Of a stretch of DNA of 7,608 bases, positions 1 through 6,263 are shown one piece after another. Each line of letters starts with the position of its first letter. The stretch's first letter is position 1. The DNA is from Alphaproteobacteria bacterium. GTDB taxonomy: Bacteria; Pseudomonadota; Alphaproteobacteria; ATCC43930; CGMCC-115725. The stretch covers positions 1 through 7,608 of the forward strand of contig JASHUO010000197.1 in NCBI GenBank assembly GCA_030039975.1, given 5' to 3'. The translations under genes were made by a program, and so were the position numbers. The notes below the pieces were generated by a model. That model was not told where the DNA came from. It did no database searches and worked only from the letters and a program-made list of their open reading frames with translations.

Positions 1-2
1 GC

Positions 3-2018
3 AAGAAGCCTGCCGCGTTCATGCACCAGAGAAGTTTTGCCGCCGACGCGGTCTGGAACAGCAACAAGAAAAGCAGTTCAATCGATGAGGGCAGTGAGAA
101 CAAGCCGAAGCCGCACGCAAAGCTTGTACAATCGCTGCCGCGCTTTGTTGCGCCGCAATTGTGTCGCCCGGAAGATAAGCCGCCGCCGGGCCCGGGCTGG
201 GTGCATGAGATCAAGTTCGATGGCTATCGCATGCTCGCCCGCATCGCCGGCGGTGATGTGACGCTGCTGAGCCGCAATGGTCTCGACTGGACGGACCGGT
301 TTCCGCAGGTCGCAGCGGCGTTGGCGCGGCTCGGGCTCGGCGCCGCGGTGCTCGACGGCGAGATCGTCCATCTCCGGCCCGACGGCGTCAGCTCTTTCGC
401 GGCGCTCAAGGACGATCTGTCGCGCGGTGATACCTCGGCCGCAATCTATATGCTCTTCGACCTCATTCATCTCGAGGGCTTCGACCTCAGCGGCGCGCGT
501 CTCGACGCAAGAAAGCGGGCGCTCGAGCAGCTCCTGGCCGATACCGGCGACGGCGTGCTGCGCTTCAGCGAGCATATCGAAGGACGGGGCGATGACTTCT
601 TCCACAGTGCCTGCCGCATGCGGCTCGAGGGCATCATCGCCAAGCGCGCCGATGCGCCCTATCGTCCGGGCCGCAGCCAGGACTGGCTCAAGGTGAAGTG
701 CCAGGCGCGTGAGGAGCTGGCGGTGATCGGTTGGACCGATCCCGCCGGAACGCGTCAGGGCTTCGGCTCGCTGCTGCTCGGTTATTACGATGCCGACGGC
801 GTACTCCAGTTCGCCGGCGGCGTCGGCACCGGCTTCGACGAAGCGATGCTGCGCGCCCTGCGCCGGCGGCTCGACCGCCTTGCCGTCAAGGCGCCGCCAT
901 CGGTTGCGATCGCGCGTGCCGCGCCGCGCCGCGCCCATTGGGTCAAGCCCGAACTCGTCGCCGAGCTGCGCTTCAGCGAGTGGACCGAGGATGGCAGGCT
1001 GCGCCATCCCGTGTTTCTCGGGCTGCGCGAGGACAAGACGGCGCGCGAGGTGGTGCGCGACCCGCGGGCCGGCACGGCGCTTCCCGCCGATCCGCCCCAG
1101 CCGGCACCGGCGGCGCCGCGCGGCACGGCCGAGATCGCCGGCGTTCGCCTCAGCAATGCCGACAAGGTGCTTTACCCCGAGGACGGCATCACCAAGCTCG
1201 ACCTCGCGCGCTACTACGAAGCGGTCTCGGCCTATATCCTGCCGGAGCTTGCCGGCCGGCCGCTGACCCTGCTGCGCGGACCCGAAGGCTATCGCGGCCA
1301 ATGCTTCTTCCAGAAACATGCGACCAACGCGGTGCCGGAGACGCTGCGCCGCATCGAGCTCGTCGAGAAGGGAGGGAACACCACCTATCTCATCGCCGAC
1401 GCTCTGCCCGCGCTGTTGTCGCTCGTGCAGATGGGCGTGCTCGAAATCCATGTCTGGGGCGCGCGCGAGCCGCAGCTCGAAAAGCCCGACCGCGTCGTCT
1501 TCGATTTCGATCCCGATACAAATCTCGCCTGGGAGCGGGTGAGCGAAGCCGCCCTGGCGCTGCGCGGCCTGCTTGAGGAGATCGGTCTCGACTGCTTCGT
1601 CAAGGCAACCGGCGGGAAGGGGCTGCACGTCGTCCTGCCGCTCCGCCCGCGCCTGAGCTGGGACGGGATCAAAACCTTCGCCAAGGCGATGGCGCAGGAT
1701 TTGGCGGACCGGCATCCCTCCGCCTTCACCACCTCACTCGCGAAAAAAGCGCGCAGCGGCCGCATCTTCATCGACTATCTCCGCAACCAGCGCAGCGCGA
1801 CGGCGATCGCCGCCTATTCGACGCGCGCCCGCGCGCATGCGCCCGTGGCGGCGCCGCTCTCCTGGGAGGAGGTTGCTGCCGGCGTCCGCTCCGACGCCTT
1901 CACCACCGCCACGATGGGCGAGCGCCTGCGGCGGCAAAAACGCGATCCCTGGCACGGCATCGCCGAGGTCAAGCAGTCGCTGCCCGCCGCGCTCCTGCGC
2001 AAGCTCAAGGTGGAGTGA
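3..2018 (+). CDS. ligD: DNA ligase D (ligase + polymerase domains), 5'-partial
   Basis: ATP-dependent ligase/primase-polymerase of bacterial non-homologous end joining, which acts with Ku to process and seal double-strand breaks. Counting from the internal ATG at 21, the ligase domain spans about 40-345: adenylation motif EIKFDGYR with nucleophile K65, LDGEIV (E114), EGIIAKR (203-209), DWLKVK (221-226), then an OB-fold with LRFSEWTEDG and HPVFLGLRED. The polymerase domain spans about 370-650: DFDPD with metal-binding D495 and D497, GGKGLH around H536, and FIDYLRN with D585. All catalytic residues seen are intact. The frame stays open upstream of ATG 21 to the window edge (KKPAAF), and no Shine-Dalgarno precedes that ATG. 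The Lys/Ser-rich first 35 residues look like an interdomain linker, so the gene probably starts outside and carries an N-terminal phosphoesterase domain, as in the Pseudomonas-type order. Ku is not in the window. Confidence 0.95.
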   Translation, partial: KKPAAFMHQRSFAADAVWNSNKKSSSIDEGSENKPKPHAKLVQSLPRFVAPQLCRPEDKPPPGPGWVHEIKFDGYRMLARIAGGDVTLLSRNGLDWTDRFPQVAAALARLGLGAAVLDGEIVHLRPDGVSSFAALKDDLSRGDTSAAIYMLFDLIHLEGFDLSGARLDARKRALEQLLADTGDGVLRFSEHIEGRGDDFFHSACRMRLEGIIAKRADAPYRPGRSQDWLKVKCQAREELAVIGWTDPAGTRQGFGSLLLGYYDADGVLQFAGGVGTGFDEAMLRALRRRLDRLAVKAPPSVAIARAAPRRAHWVKPELVAELRFSEWTEDGRLRHPVFLGLREDKTAREVVRDPRAGTALPADPPQPAPAAPRGTAEIAGVRLSNADKVLYPEDGITKLDLARYYEAVSAYILPELAGRPLTLLRGPEGYRGQCFFQKHATNAVPETLRRIELVEKGGNTTYLIADALPALLSLVQMGVLEIHVWGAREPQLEKPDRVVFDFDPDTNLAWERVSEAALALRGLLEEIGLDCFVKATGGKGLHVVLPLRPRLSWDGIKTFAKAMAQDLADRHPSAFTTSLAKKARSGRIFIDYLRNQRSATAIAAYSTRARAHAPVAAPLSWEEVAAGVRSDAFTTATMGERLRRQKRDPWHGIAEVKQSLPAALLRKLKVE

Positions 2019-2027
2019 CGCCGAGCG

Positions 2028-3092
2028 CTACTCGTCCGCTTCGATCAGCGTCTTCAGCGCGGCGAGCCCCGGCATTTCGCCCTGGCGGGTGTTGAGCAGC
2101 ACCGCGTCGCGCAGATTGGCCCAGCGCAGATCGGCACCGCGCAGCTCGGCGGAGACGAGATTGGCGCCTTGCAGATTGGCGCCGGTGAGCACCGCCGCGG
2201 CGAGGTTCGCGGATTGCAGATTGGCGCCGAGCAGAATGGTATGGTCGAGCCGCGCCGCGGCGAGCAGCTTGCCGGAGAGATCGACGCCTTCGAGGTTGCA
2301 GCCGCTGAGATTGAGGCGTCTGCCGTCTTTGCCCAGGCTCGCAACCCAGCGCTCATGCTGCGTCAAGCGGTCGGCGATCGCTTCGAGCTTGAGCCGCGCC
2401 TGCGGCAGGGCCGCGCCGCTGTTCTGCAGCTTCTGGCCGACATCGCCCTTGAGCACGGCGCTGCGCAGATCGGCCTCCGCGAGCTGGGCGCCGCGCAGGA
2501 TCGGATCGATCAGCTCGGCGCCGTGGAAGCAGGCATTGCGCAGATCGGCGTCGGAGAAATCGGTGCCTTCGAGGATGGCGCCGCTGAAATCGACGGAACG
2601 GCAGCGCGCATTGGGCAGCCTCGCGCCCTTCAGGATGGCGTTGGTGAAGCGGCTGCCGGTATCGCCGTCGAGGGTTACGCCAGCGTCGATCACCATGCCT
2701 TCGCGCAGATCGGCGCCGCCGAGATGCGCGCCGGTGAGGTTGGCGAGCTCGAACTTGGCGCCGCGCAAATCGGCCTTCTCGAAATCGGCGCCGGAGAGGT
2801 CGCTGCTGTTGAAGCGGGCGCCGAACAGATTGGCGTGGCGGAAGATGGCGCGCTGCAAATTCGCGCCGTCGAACTTGCACACCAGGAACTCGCTGTTGGT
2901 CCAATCGCCGCCGCTCAAATCGAGGCCGGAGAGGTCGCATTGGCGCAGGATTGCCCGGGCGCCGCCGCTCTGGTTGCGGAGGTAGCGCCGGTGGCGCTCG
3001 AGCAGCGCCGCGAGCGAAGCCGCATCGAGCCGTATCTTGACCAGCGTGGTCGGCCCCTTGGGCTGTGGCGCCGCACGCATGTATTGCGACAT
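2028..3092 (-). CDS. Pentapeptide-repeat protein, two repeat blocks
   Basis: A 354-aa protein dominated by A(D/N)LXX pentapeptide repeats, which in this family stack into a right-handed quadrilateral beta-helix. Residues 1-50 are non-repetitive with a helical Arg-rich stretch (about 23-40). Repeat block 1 runs about 52-216, slightly degenerate at 131-150. A charged helical linker lies at about 217-258, and block 2 runs about 260-333 with especially regular ANLQS, ANLQG and ADLRW units. A short C-terminal helix ends in EADE. There is no signal peptide or membrane segment, so it is predicted to be cytoplasmic. The ATG is preceded by GGAGGA with a 3-4 nt spacer. The stop lies 9 bp from the ligD stop on the other strand. 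Some relatives mimic DNA and protect gyrase, but nothing here shows that role. Function unknown; family call secure. Confidence 0.9.
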   Translation of the reverse strand: MSQYMRAAPQPKGPTTLVKIRLDAASLAALLERHRRYLRNQSGGARAILRQCDLSGLDLSGGDWTNSEFLVCKFDGANLQRAIFRHANLFGARFNSSDLSGADFEKADLRGAKFELANLTGAHLGGADLREGMVIDAGVTLDGDTGSRFTNAILKGARLPNARCRSVDFSGAILEGTDFSDADLRNACFHGAELIDPILRGAQLAEADLRSAVLKGDVGQKLQNSGAALPQARLKLEAIADRLTQHERWVASLGKDGRRLNLSGCNLEGVDLSGKLLAAARLDHTILLGANLQSANLAAAVLTGANLQGANLVSAELRGADLRWANLRDAVLLNTRQGEMPGLAALKTLIEADE

Positions 3093-3258
3093 GGGTCCTC
3101 CGCTCTCCGACCCGAAGCCCTGGATAAACGGGTTAATCTAGAAGGATTTGAGTAAACTTATGATTGACGCCGCGGCACCTCGCTGAACGGCCGGCCGCGG
3201 CCGCCGTTCAGCTCTTATTCACCATGTTGCTGCAGAATTCACCACCGAGAGGTGAACC
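3093..3258. promoter_or_regulatory. Divergent intergenic region between pentapeptide and LOG genes
   Basis: This 166-bp spacer must hold the promoters of both divergent genes. It has an AT-richer core at about 3121-3165. A TATGAT at 3159-3164 (+) resembles a -10 box for the LOG gene, but no convincing -35 box sits at the right distance. No clear promoter can be named for the minus-strand gene. An inverted repeat at 3184-3210 lies between the AT-rich core and the LOG start. Promoter placement is inference. Confidence 0.35.
3184..3210. repeat. Perfect 8-bp inverted repeat (possible operator or hairpin)
   Basis: TGAACGGC at 3184-3191 is matched exactly by GCCGTTCA at 3203-3210, with an 11-bp GC-only spacer that contains the smaller palindrome GGCCGCGGCC. 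It lies 48 bp before the LOG start codon. No run of T follows on either strand, so a standard intrinsic terminator is unlikely. An operator or a 5'-leader hairpin of the LOG transcript fits better. The arms are visible; any role is inferred. Confidence 0.5.
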
Positions 3259-4089
3259 TTGGACAAGTCCGTTCCCGAAAAACAGAGTCATCAGCAGCCC
3301 AAAGCCTACCAGAACACGCGGTTCCTCGAGAGCAAGGACGCCCGCGCCTTGCGCATCCTGGCGGAGTATCTGGAGCCGCTGTCGCGCTTCAAGCGCTATG
3401 GCGTGCAGGACACCATCGTGTTCATGGGCTCGGCGCGGCTACCATCGCGCGAAAATGCGGAAGCGGCGCTCGCCGCGGCGGAGCGGGCCGGGAGCGGGAT
3501 CGAGGCGGCGCGCACCGCGCTCGAGCTTTCGGCCTATTACGAAGCGGCGCGCGAGCTGGCCCACCGCCTGACGCGCTGGTCCAAGCAGCTCGACCATGAG
3601 GAGCGCCGCTTCGTCGTCTGCACCGGCGGCGGCCCCGGCATCATGGAAGCGGCCAATCGCGGCGCCTCGGAAGCGAAGGGGCTCAATGTCGGCCTCACCA
3701 TCTCGATCCCGAACGACGAGTTCGACAACCCCTTCGTCAGCCGCGAGCTGCATTTTCACTTCCACTATTTCTTCATGCGCAAATTCTGGTTCGTCTATCT
3801 TGCCAAGGCTGTGGTGCTGTTCCCCGGCGGCTTCGGCACCTTGGACGAGATGTTCGAGATTCTGACCCTGGTGCAGACGCGCAAGATGAAGAAGCGCATG
3901 CCGATCGTGCTGTTCGGCGCCAAGTATTGGGACGAGGTGGTGAACTTCGACGCACTGGTGAAATACGGCACGATCAGCGCCGAGGATCTCGGCCTCTTCC
4001 ATCGCACCGATTCTATTGACGAGGCCTATGACATCATCACCCGCGGCCTCACTCAGGACGCCCTCAGCAGTCCAGGCGCGGTGCTTTAG
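3259..4089 (+). CDS. LOG family protein (TIGR00730-type Rossmann fold)
   Basis: A 276-aa protein of the LOG/'lysine decarboxylase-like' family. Characterised members hydrolyse cytokinin riboside 5'-monophosphates or other nucleoside monophosphates at the N-glycosidic bond; they are not decarboxylases. Hallmarks present: VFMGSAR (54-60) as the first Rossmann strand, CTGGGPGIMEAANRGA from 121, FFMRKF with R174/K175, and the signature PGGFGTLDE at 189-197. It is longer than the roughly 190-aa plant-type LOGs because of a 35-50 residue N-terminal extension and an Ala/Glu-rich helical insertion at about 64-90, between GSAR and the AYYEAARELA helix. The start is TTG at 3259: GAGAGGTG at 3247-3254 gives proper spacing and no in-frame ATG or GTG lies nearby upstream. 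The stop is 7 bp from the convergent small membrane gene. Cytoplasmic; substrate in this organism not evident. Confidence 0.9.
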   Translation: MDKSVPEKQSHQQPKAYQNTRFLESKDARALRILAEYLEPLSRFKRYGVQDTIVFMGSARLPSRENAEAALAAAERAGSGIEAARTALELSAYYEAARELAHRLTRWSKQLDHEERRFVVCTGGGPGIMEAANRGASEAKGLNVGLTISIPNDEFDNPFVSRELHFHFHYFFMRKFWFVYLAKAVVLFPGGFGTLDEMFEILTLVQTRKMKKRMPIVLFGAKYWDEVVNFDALVKYGTISAEDLGLFHRTDSIDEAYDIITRGLTQDALSSPGAVL

Positions 4090-4096
4090 CCCGGGT

Positions 4097-4297
4097 TTAC
4101 AGCGGTGCTTCTTTGGCTTTCGGCGCCGGTTGCGATGCGGTACCGCCGGCGCCACTCGCCCGGCCCTCCGTTCCCGGCGCGTGGCGGCTTTGCGTCCGGC
4201 GTGCTCGTGCCAGCAAGCGGCCGATGACCACGGCCACGGCGATGATCGGGATCCAGCTCGCCAAGCCGAGGAGATAGGCTAGCCACACCGCCGCCAA
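4097..4297 (-). CDS. Small single-pass membrane protein, TTG start
   Basis: A 66-aa protein I do not recognise. Residues about 4-28 form one strongly hydrophobic helix with Trp near both ends (W5, W15), followed by a basic cluster ARARR and a Gly/Ala/Pro/Lys-rich polar tail. By the positive-inside rule the tail should be cytoplasmic. The start is TTG at 4297, chosen because GAGGGAGG lies 6 nt upstream, one of the best ribosome-binding sites in the window; the competing frame beginning at 4286 lacks one. It begins 19 nt after the stop of the DUF3102-like gene on the same strand, so both are probably co-transcribed, and it converges on the LOG gene with a 7-bp gap. Good RBS plus a coherent membrane helix make it a likely real gene; function unknown. 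Confidence 0.65.
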   Translation of the reverse strand: MAAVWLAYLLGLASWIPIIAVAVVIGRLLARARRTQSRHAPGTEGRASGAGGTASQPAPKAKEAPL

Positions 4298-4303
4298 CGC
4301 TAA

Positions 4304-4311
4304 CCTCCCTC
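4304..4311 (-). promoter_or_regulatory. Strong Shine-Dalgarno deciding a TTG start
   Basis: Read on the minus strand, GAGGGAGG lies 6 nt before the TTG at 4297. It lies in the 19-nt gap after the DUF3102-like stop codon, and it fixes both the frame and the start of the 66-aa membrane protein. Confidence 0.7.
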
Positions 4312-4316
4312 GGAGC

Positions 4317-5258
4317 CTAGGCGCCTGGTCGCGCGACGGCGTCCCCGCCCGCCTCGAAGAGCGAGCTGATCAGATCGGCAAGCCCGCATTGCGCGTCGGC
4401 CGCTTTGCGCAGCAATCCGATCGCGTGCTCGCGATCGTCGTTCGGGATGAAGGCGGCCACCAGGCGGAGCGCGACCAATCCCGCTGCGCGGCGCTCGTCC
4501 CATGGCGCCGCCGCGTTCGCTTCCGGCGGCAGTATTTCCGGTTCGACGCGGTGCAGCATACTCGTCGCTTGCAGACTGTCCCGCGTCATGAAATGCGCTG
4601 CGACGATATCGCGCCCTTCGGTAGGCTGTTTCGCCAGCGCGATCGCGCTGCGCACGGTGCGGAGCGTCGGGATTGTACCGGCTTCGATCTGACGGAGGAC
4701 CGTCTCGACCGCGCCGCGCGGCGTCTTCGGCGCGGTCAGCAGATAGACGGCGCTAACATCCAAAATTGCAAACGTTGCAAATTCCGCCGGATGCCGTTCG
4801 GCATACTCGGCCATGCCCATCCAGTTGTAGACCGTGCGCGCGCGACGCGCGCCGAAGCACTCCTTGAGCCAGCGGCCGGTCTCGCCATGCGCTAGCGCGC
4901 GTTGGATGCGAAGCGCTTCGCGGCCGATCTCGAGCGCGTCCTCGATCGTGCGGCGTTCGAGCCGCGCTATGAGCTCCTTGACCCGCTCTTTCGCTGCTTC
5001 GATGTCGGCAGCGCGCAGCGGCGAGGCTGGCGCCAACGCAGGTTCGGGACGGGGCAGCGCCGCTGGCGGCGGATTGTGGTCGGCAAGGGCGTCGGCGAGA
5101 GGCGGCGTGGGCGGTACATCGGCAGGGGACCTGAGCCGTGGCCGCGGCCCACGAAAACAAGGAAATTCGCGAAGCTCCGGCAAAAGGTCTTCGCTGCCGA
5201 ACTCGGCCTCGAAATCCGATCCGGCGCTGTTCGCTGGTGCGGAGATGTGCTCGCCCAT
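4317..5258 (-). CDS. DUF3102-like protein with disordered N-terminus
   Basis: A 313-aa soluble protein. Residues 1-80 are acidic and then Pro/Ala-rich, probably disordered. Residues about 84-165 contain a helical region of DUF3102 style: an IEIGR-like segment (LEIGREALRIQRALAHGETG, 109-128), a W-L-K helix, and ARTVYNWMGMAEYAE, which resembles the A-x-x-[FY]-M-x-x-A helix of that family. SAVYLLTAPKTP and the following ETVLRQIEAGTIPT (169-198) resemble a segment that often follows in such proteins. The C-terminus (250-300) is helical. DUF3102 proteins are common on plasmids and integrated elements and are thought to be DNA-associated, but no function is established. The ATG at 5258 has GAGG 7 nt upstream. 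It is the first gene of a probable two-gene operon with the 66-aa membrane protein. The family call is from motif memory and needs a profile search. Confidence 0.7.
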   Translation of the reverse strand: MGEHISAPANSAGSDFEAEFGSEDLLPELREFPCFRGPRPRLRSPADVPPTPPLADALADHNPPPAALPRPEPALAPASPLRAADIEAAKERVKELIARLERRTIEDALEIGREALRIQRALAHGETGRWLKECFGARRARTVYNWMGMAEYAERHPAEFATFAILDVSAVYLLTAPKTPRGAVETVLRQIEAGTIPTLRTVRSAIALAKQPTEGRDIVAAHFMTRDSLQATSMLHRVEPEILPPEANAAAPWDERRAAGLVALRLVAAFIPNDDREHAIGLLRKAADAQCGLADLISSLFEAGGDAVARPGA

Positions 5259-5279
5259 TCAACCGCCTCGCTCGACCTC

Positions 5280-5298
5280 GACGGCCTGGGAGGCCGTC
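5280..5298. repeat. Perfect 8-bp stem-loop in the leader of the DUF3102-like gene
   Basis: GACGGCCT, a 3-nt GGG loop, and AGGCCGTC form a perfect hairpin 22 bp upstream of the minus-strand ATG at 5258. If transcription starts near 5300, the hairpin occupies the 5' leader just before the Shine-Dalgarno. No T-tract follows on either strand, so it is not an intrinsic terminator. It could be an operator or a leader structure influencing translation. Confidence 0.5.
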
Positions 5299-5304
5299 GC
5301 CGTC

Positions 5305-5336
5305 GTGCATTAAAGTGCATCTTCTGAATCGCTAAC
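5305..5336 (-). promoter_or_regulatory. Candidate promoter with GTGCAT direct repeats
   Basis: On the minus strand TTTAAT (complement of 5308-5313) could be a -10 box, with a weak -35 of TGTTAG type about 17 nt upstream. GTGCAT occurs twice, at 5305-5310 and 5315-5320, spaced by 10 bp (one helical turn) and overlapping the candidate -10. That arrangement would suit a repressor site, possibly autoregulatory. The repeats are visible; promoter and regulation are inferred. Confidence 0.3.
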
Positions 5337-5443
5337 AGGATCGCCGGGCGGTCAACCGAGCGCTTCACACCTAATAGTGCGAAGGTCTGCGTTACAAAAC
5401 CATGACGCGCTTAGTGCGGAAGCGAATTCGACAATGGATTGAG

Positions 5444-5464
5444 GAAAAAGTGCTCGCTCCGAGC
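5444..5464 (-). terminator. Probable intrinsic terminator of the NTF2-like gene
   Basis: On the minus strand the stem GCTCG-GAG-CGAGC (5464 to 5452) begins at the last base of the TAG stop codon and is followed by AC and a run of five T (5449-5445). The stem is only 5 bp but all but one of its pairs are G-C. Position and T-tract are right for termination of the secreted-protein gene. Confidence 0.45.
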
Positions 5465-6000
5465 TATCGATTTGGCGCGTACGGCGTGCTCGTTCCGGCC
5501 GATGGCTGCGGGTTGCTGGCGCCCGCCGCCGATGGTGGCGGAGGGTTGAACGGCGTATAGCTCGCGGCGACAGATCTCCACCCGCCGCGCTGACGCTCCA
5601 ACACTTGCATCCAAGTACCTTCGATCGTCAAAGCTTGGGGGTTTTGGGGGTTGTTGTAGGTCACGGAGTAGGATCCGGCGGCGACCGCTGCGTTCCGTCC
5701 CAGCATCCGCACCTGATCGACGTCCATGCTGGTGACCTTGGCACCGAGACTCGCCTCGTTCTCTACGGCCCGCTCGAAACGCTCACTGCCGGAGATCACC
5801 CCTCGGTCACCGACGCCGAAGGAATCAGCGGTTGTGAGCGACTTCATGGTCGTGCTATCGCCGCGATTATATGCGTCCATCCATTCGCGCATGAAGGCTT
5901 CGATCTGCTGTCGCGTCCTCTCGGGCGCGTTGCCTTGCGCGACCGCCGGACCGGCGAGTCCGACGGCGAGGACGGCGATAGCGAGCAAACGCACCATCAT
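5464..6000 (-). CDS. Secreted NTF2/SnoaL-like (DUF4440-type) protein
   Basis: A 178-aa exported protein. Residues 1-21 are a classic signal peptide: basic R4, a hydrophobic core of Leu/Ala/Val, and an A-V-A^QG signal-peptidase I site, giving a periplasmic mature protein of about 157 aa. The mature part has an NTF2-like/SnoaL pattern: an initial helix (IEAFMREWMDAYNRGD, 33-48) leading to a 'load' segment (MKSLTTADSFGVGDRGVISG), a second helix with SERFERAVENEA, then beta strands ending in TWMQVLERQRGGWRSVAASYTPF. The last about 27 residues are Pro/Ser-rich and probably disordered. I chose ATG 6000 (or the adjacent ATG 5997) rather than the ATG at 6024, because GGAGG lies 5-8 nt before the inner pair and the longer form would mask it and spoil the signal peptide. 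Some relatives are ketosteroid-isomerase-like enzymes and many have no known activity; no catalytic set is evident here. Confidence 0.8.
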   Translation of the reverse strand: MMVRLLAIAVLAVGLAGPAVAQGNAPERTRQQIEAFMREWMDAYNRGDSTTMKSLTTADSFGVGDRGVISGSERFERAVENEASLGAKVTSMDVDQVRMLGRNAAVAAGSYSVTYNNPQNPQALTIEGTWMQVLERQRGGWRSVAASYTPFNPPPPSAAGASNPQPSAGTSTPYAPNR

Positions 6001-6005
6001 GGCTT

Positions 6006-6010
6006 CCTCC
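6006..6010 (-). promoter_or_regulatory. Shine-Dalgarno fixing the start of the secreted protein
   Basis: GGAGG on the minus strand lies 5 nt before ATG 6000 and 8 nt before ATG 5997. It rules against the upstream ATG at 6024 as the main start. Confidence 0.7.
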
Positions 6011-6160
6011 ACTGACAATGGCACGACGGCAAGTGCTTTCGGGGGCTTCTTCGACCATCAACGCCCGGTCCAATGCCGACGTTCATCCGCCGCTCTAGAA
6101 GGTGAAGAGGATCGACGCGCACCAGGTGTGTCGGTCGGTGGTTGCGGCGTTGCGATGTCC

Positions 6161-6190
6161 CCAAAACAAAAGCCCCGCGCGAGGCGGGGC
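6161..6190 (-). terminator. Intrinsic terminator without an assigned gene
   Basis: On the minus strand GCCCCGC (6190-6184), a 5-nt loop, and GCGGGGC (6178-6172) form a 7-bp all-GC stem followed by TTTTGTTTTGG (6171-6161). This is a textbook intrinsic terminator for a transcript coming from the right. No confident gene precedes it on that strand: the nearest upstream gene is the response regulator, on the opposite strand. It also insulates the NTF2-like gene from transcription from the right. Confidence 0.75.
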
Positions 6191-6263
6191 AAGTCTGAGG
6201 GAGGATCAGGGTTGATGTGGGCGGGGCTTCCGCGCTCGCTTGTGATGTATCTCACTTGACGGT

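Noticed and set aside
78..1715. A 545-codon minus-strand ORF opposite ligD.
   Set aside because: High GC suppresses stop codons in the antisense frame. The plus strand encodes unmistakable ligase and polymerase motifs.
2169..3155. A 328-codon plus-strand ORF rich in AQIGA/GEIGA-like repeats.
   Set aside because: It is the complement of the pentapeptide repeats on the minus strand; its periodicity follows from the 15-bp repeat. The minus frame has the A(D/N)LXX pattern and a good ribosome-binding site.
3148..3260. A possible sigma-70 promoter with TTGAGT or TTGACG as -35 for the LOG gene.
   Set aside because: No -10 box at 16-18 bp spacing from either hexamer; only the isolated TATGAT at 3159-3164 is plausible.
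3439..4155. A 238-codon minus-strand ORF opposite the LOG gene.
   Set aside because: Shadow ORF; no domain, and the LOG signatures lie on the plus strand.
4086..4286. An alternative minus-strand frame overlapping the 66-aa membrane protein.
   Set aside because: No ribosome-binding site and no coherent hydrophobic helix; the frame starting at TTG 4297 has both.
4389..4895. A plus-strand ORF opposite the DUF3102-like gene.
   Set aside because: Arg-rich composition typical of an antisense shadow; the minus frame has coherent helices and a proper ribosome-binding site.
5402..5560. A 52-aa plus-strand ORF starting MTRLVRKRIRQWIEEK.
   Set aside because: The first part looks protein-like, but there is no Shine-Dalgarno and it runs antisense into the end of the secreted-protein gene with a Gly-rich tail.
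6058..6255. A 65-aa minus-strand ORF starting MRYITSERGSP.
   Set aside because: It reads straight through the intrinsic terminator hairpin at 6161-6190, has no good ribosome-binding site, and is Pro/Arg/Ser-rich like random high-GC sequence.
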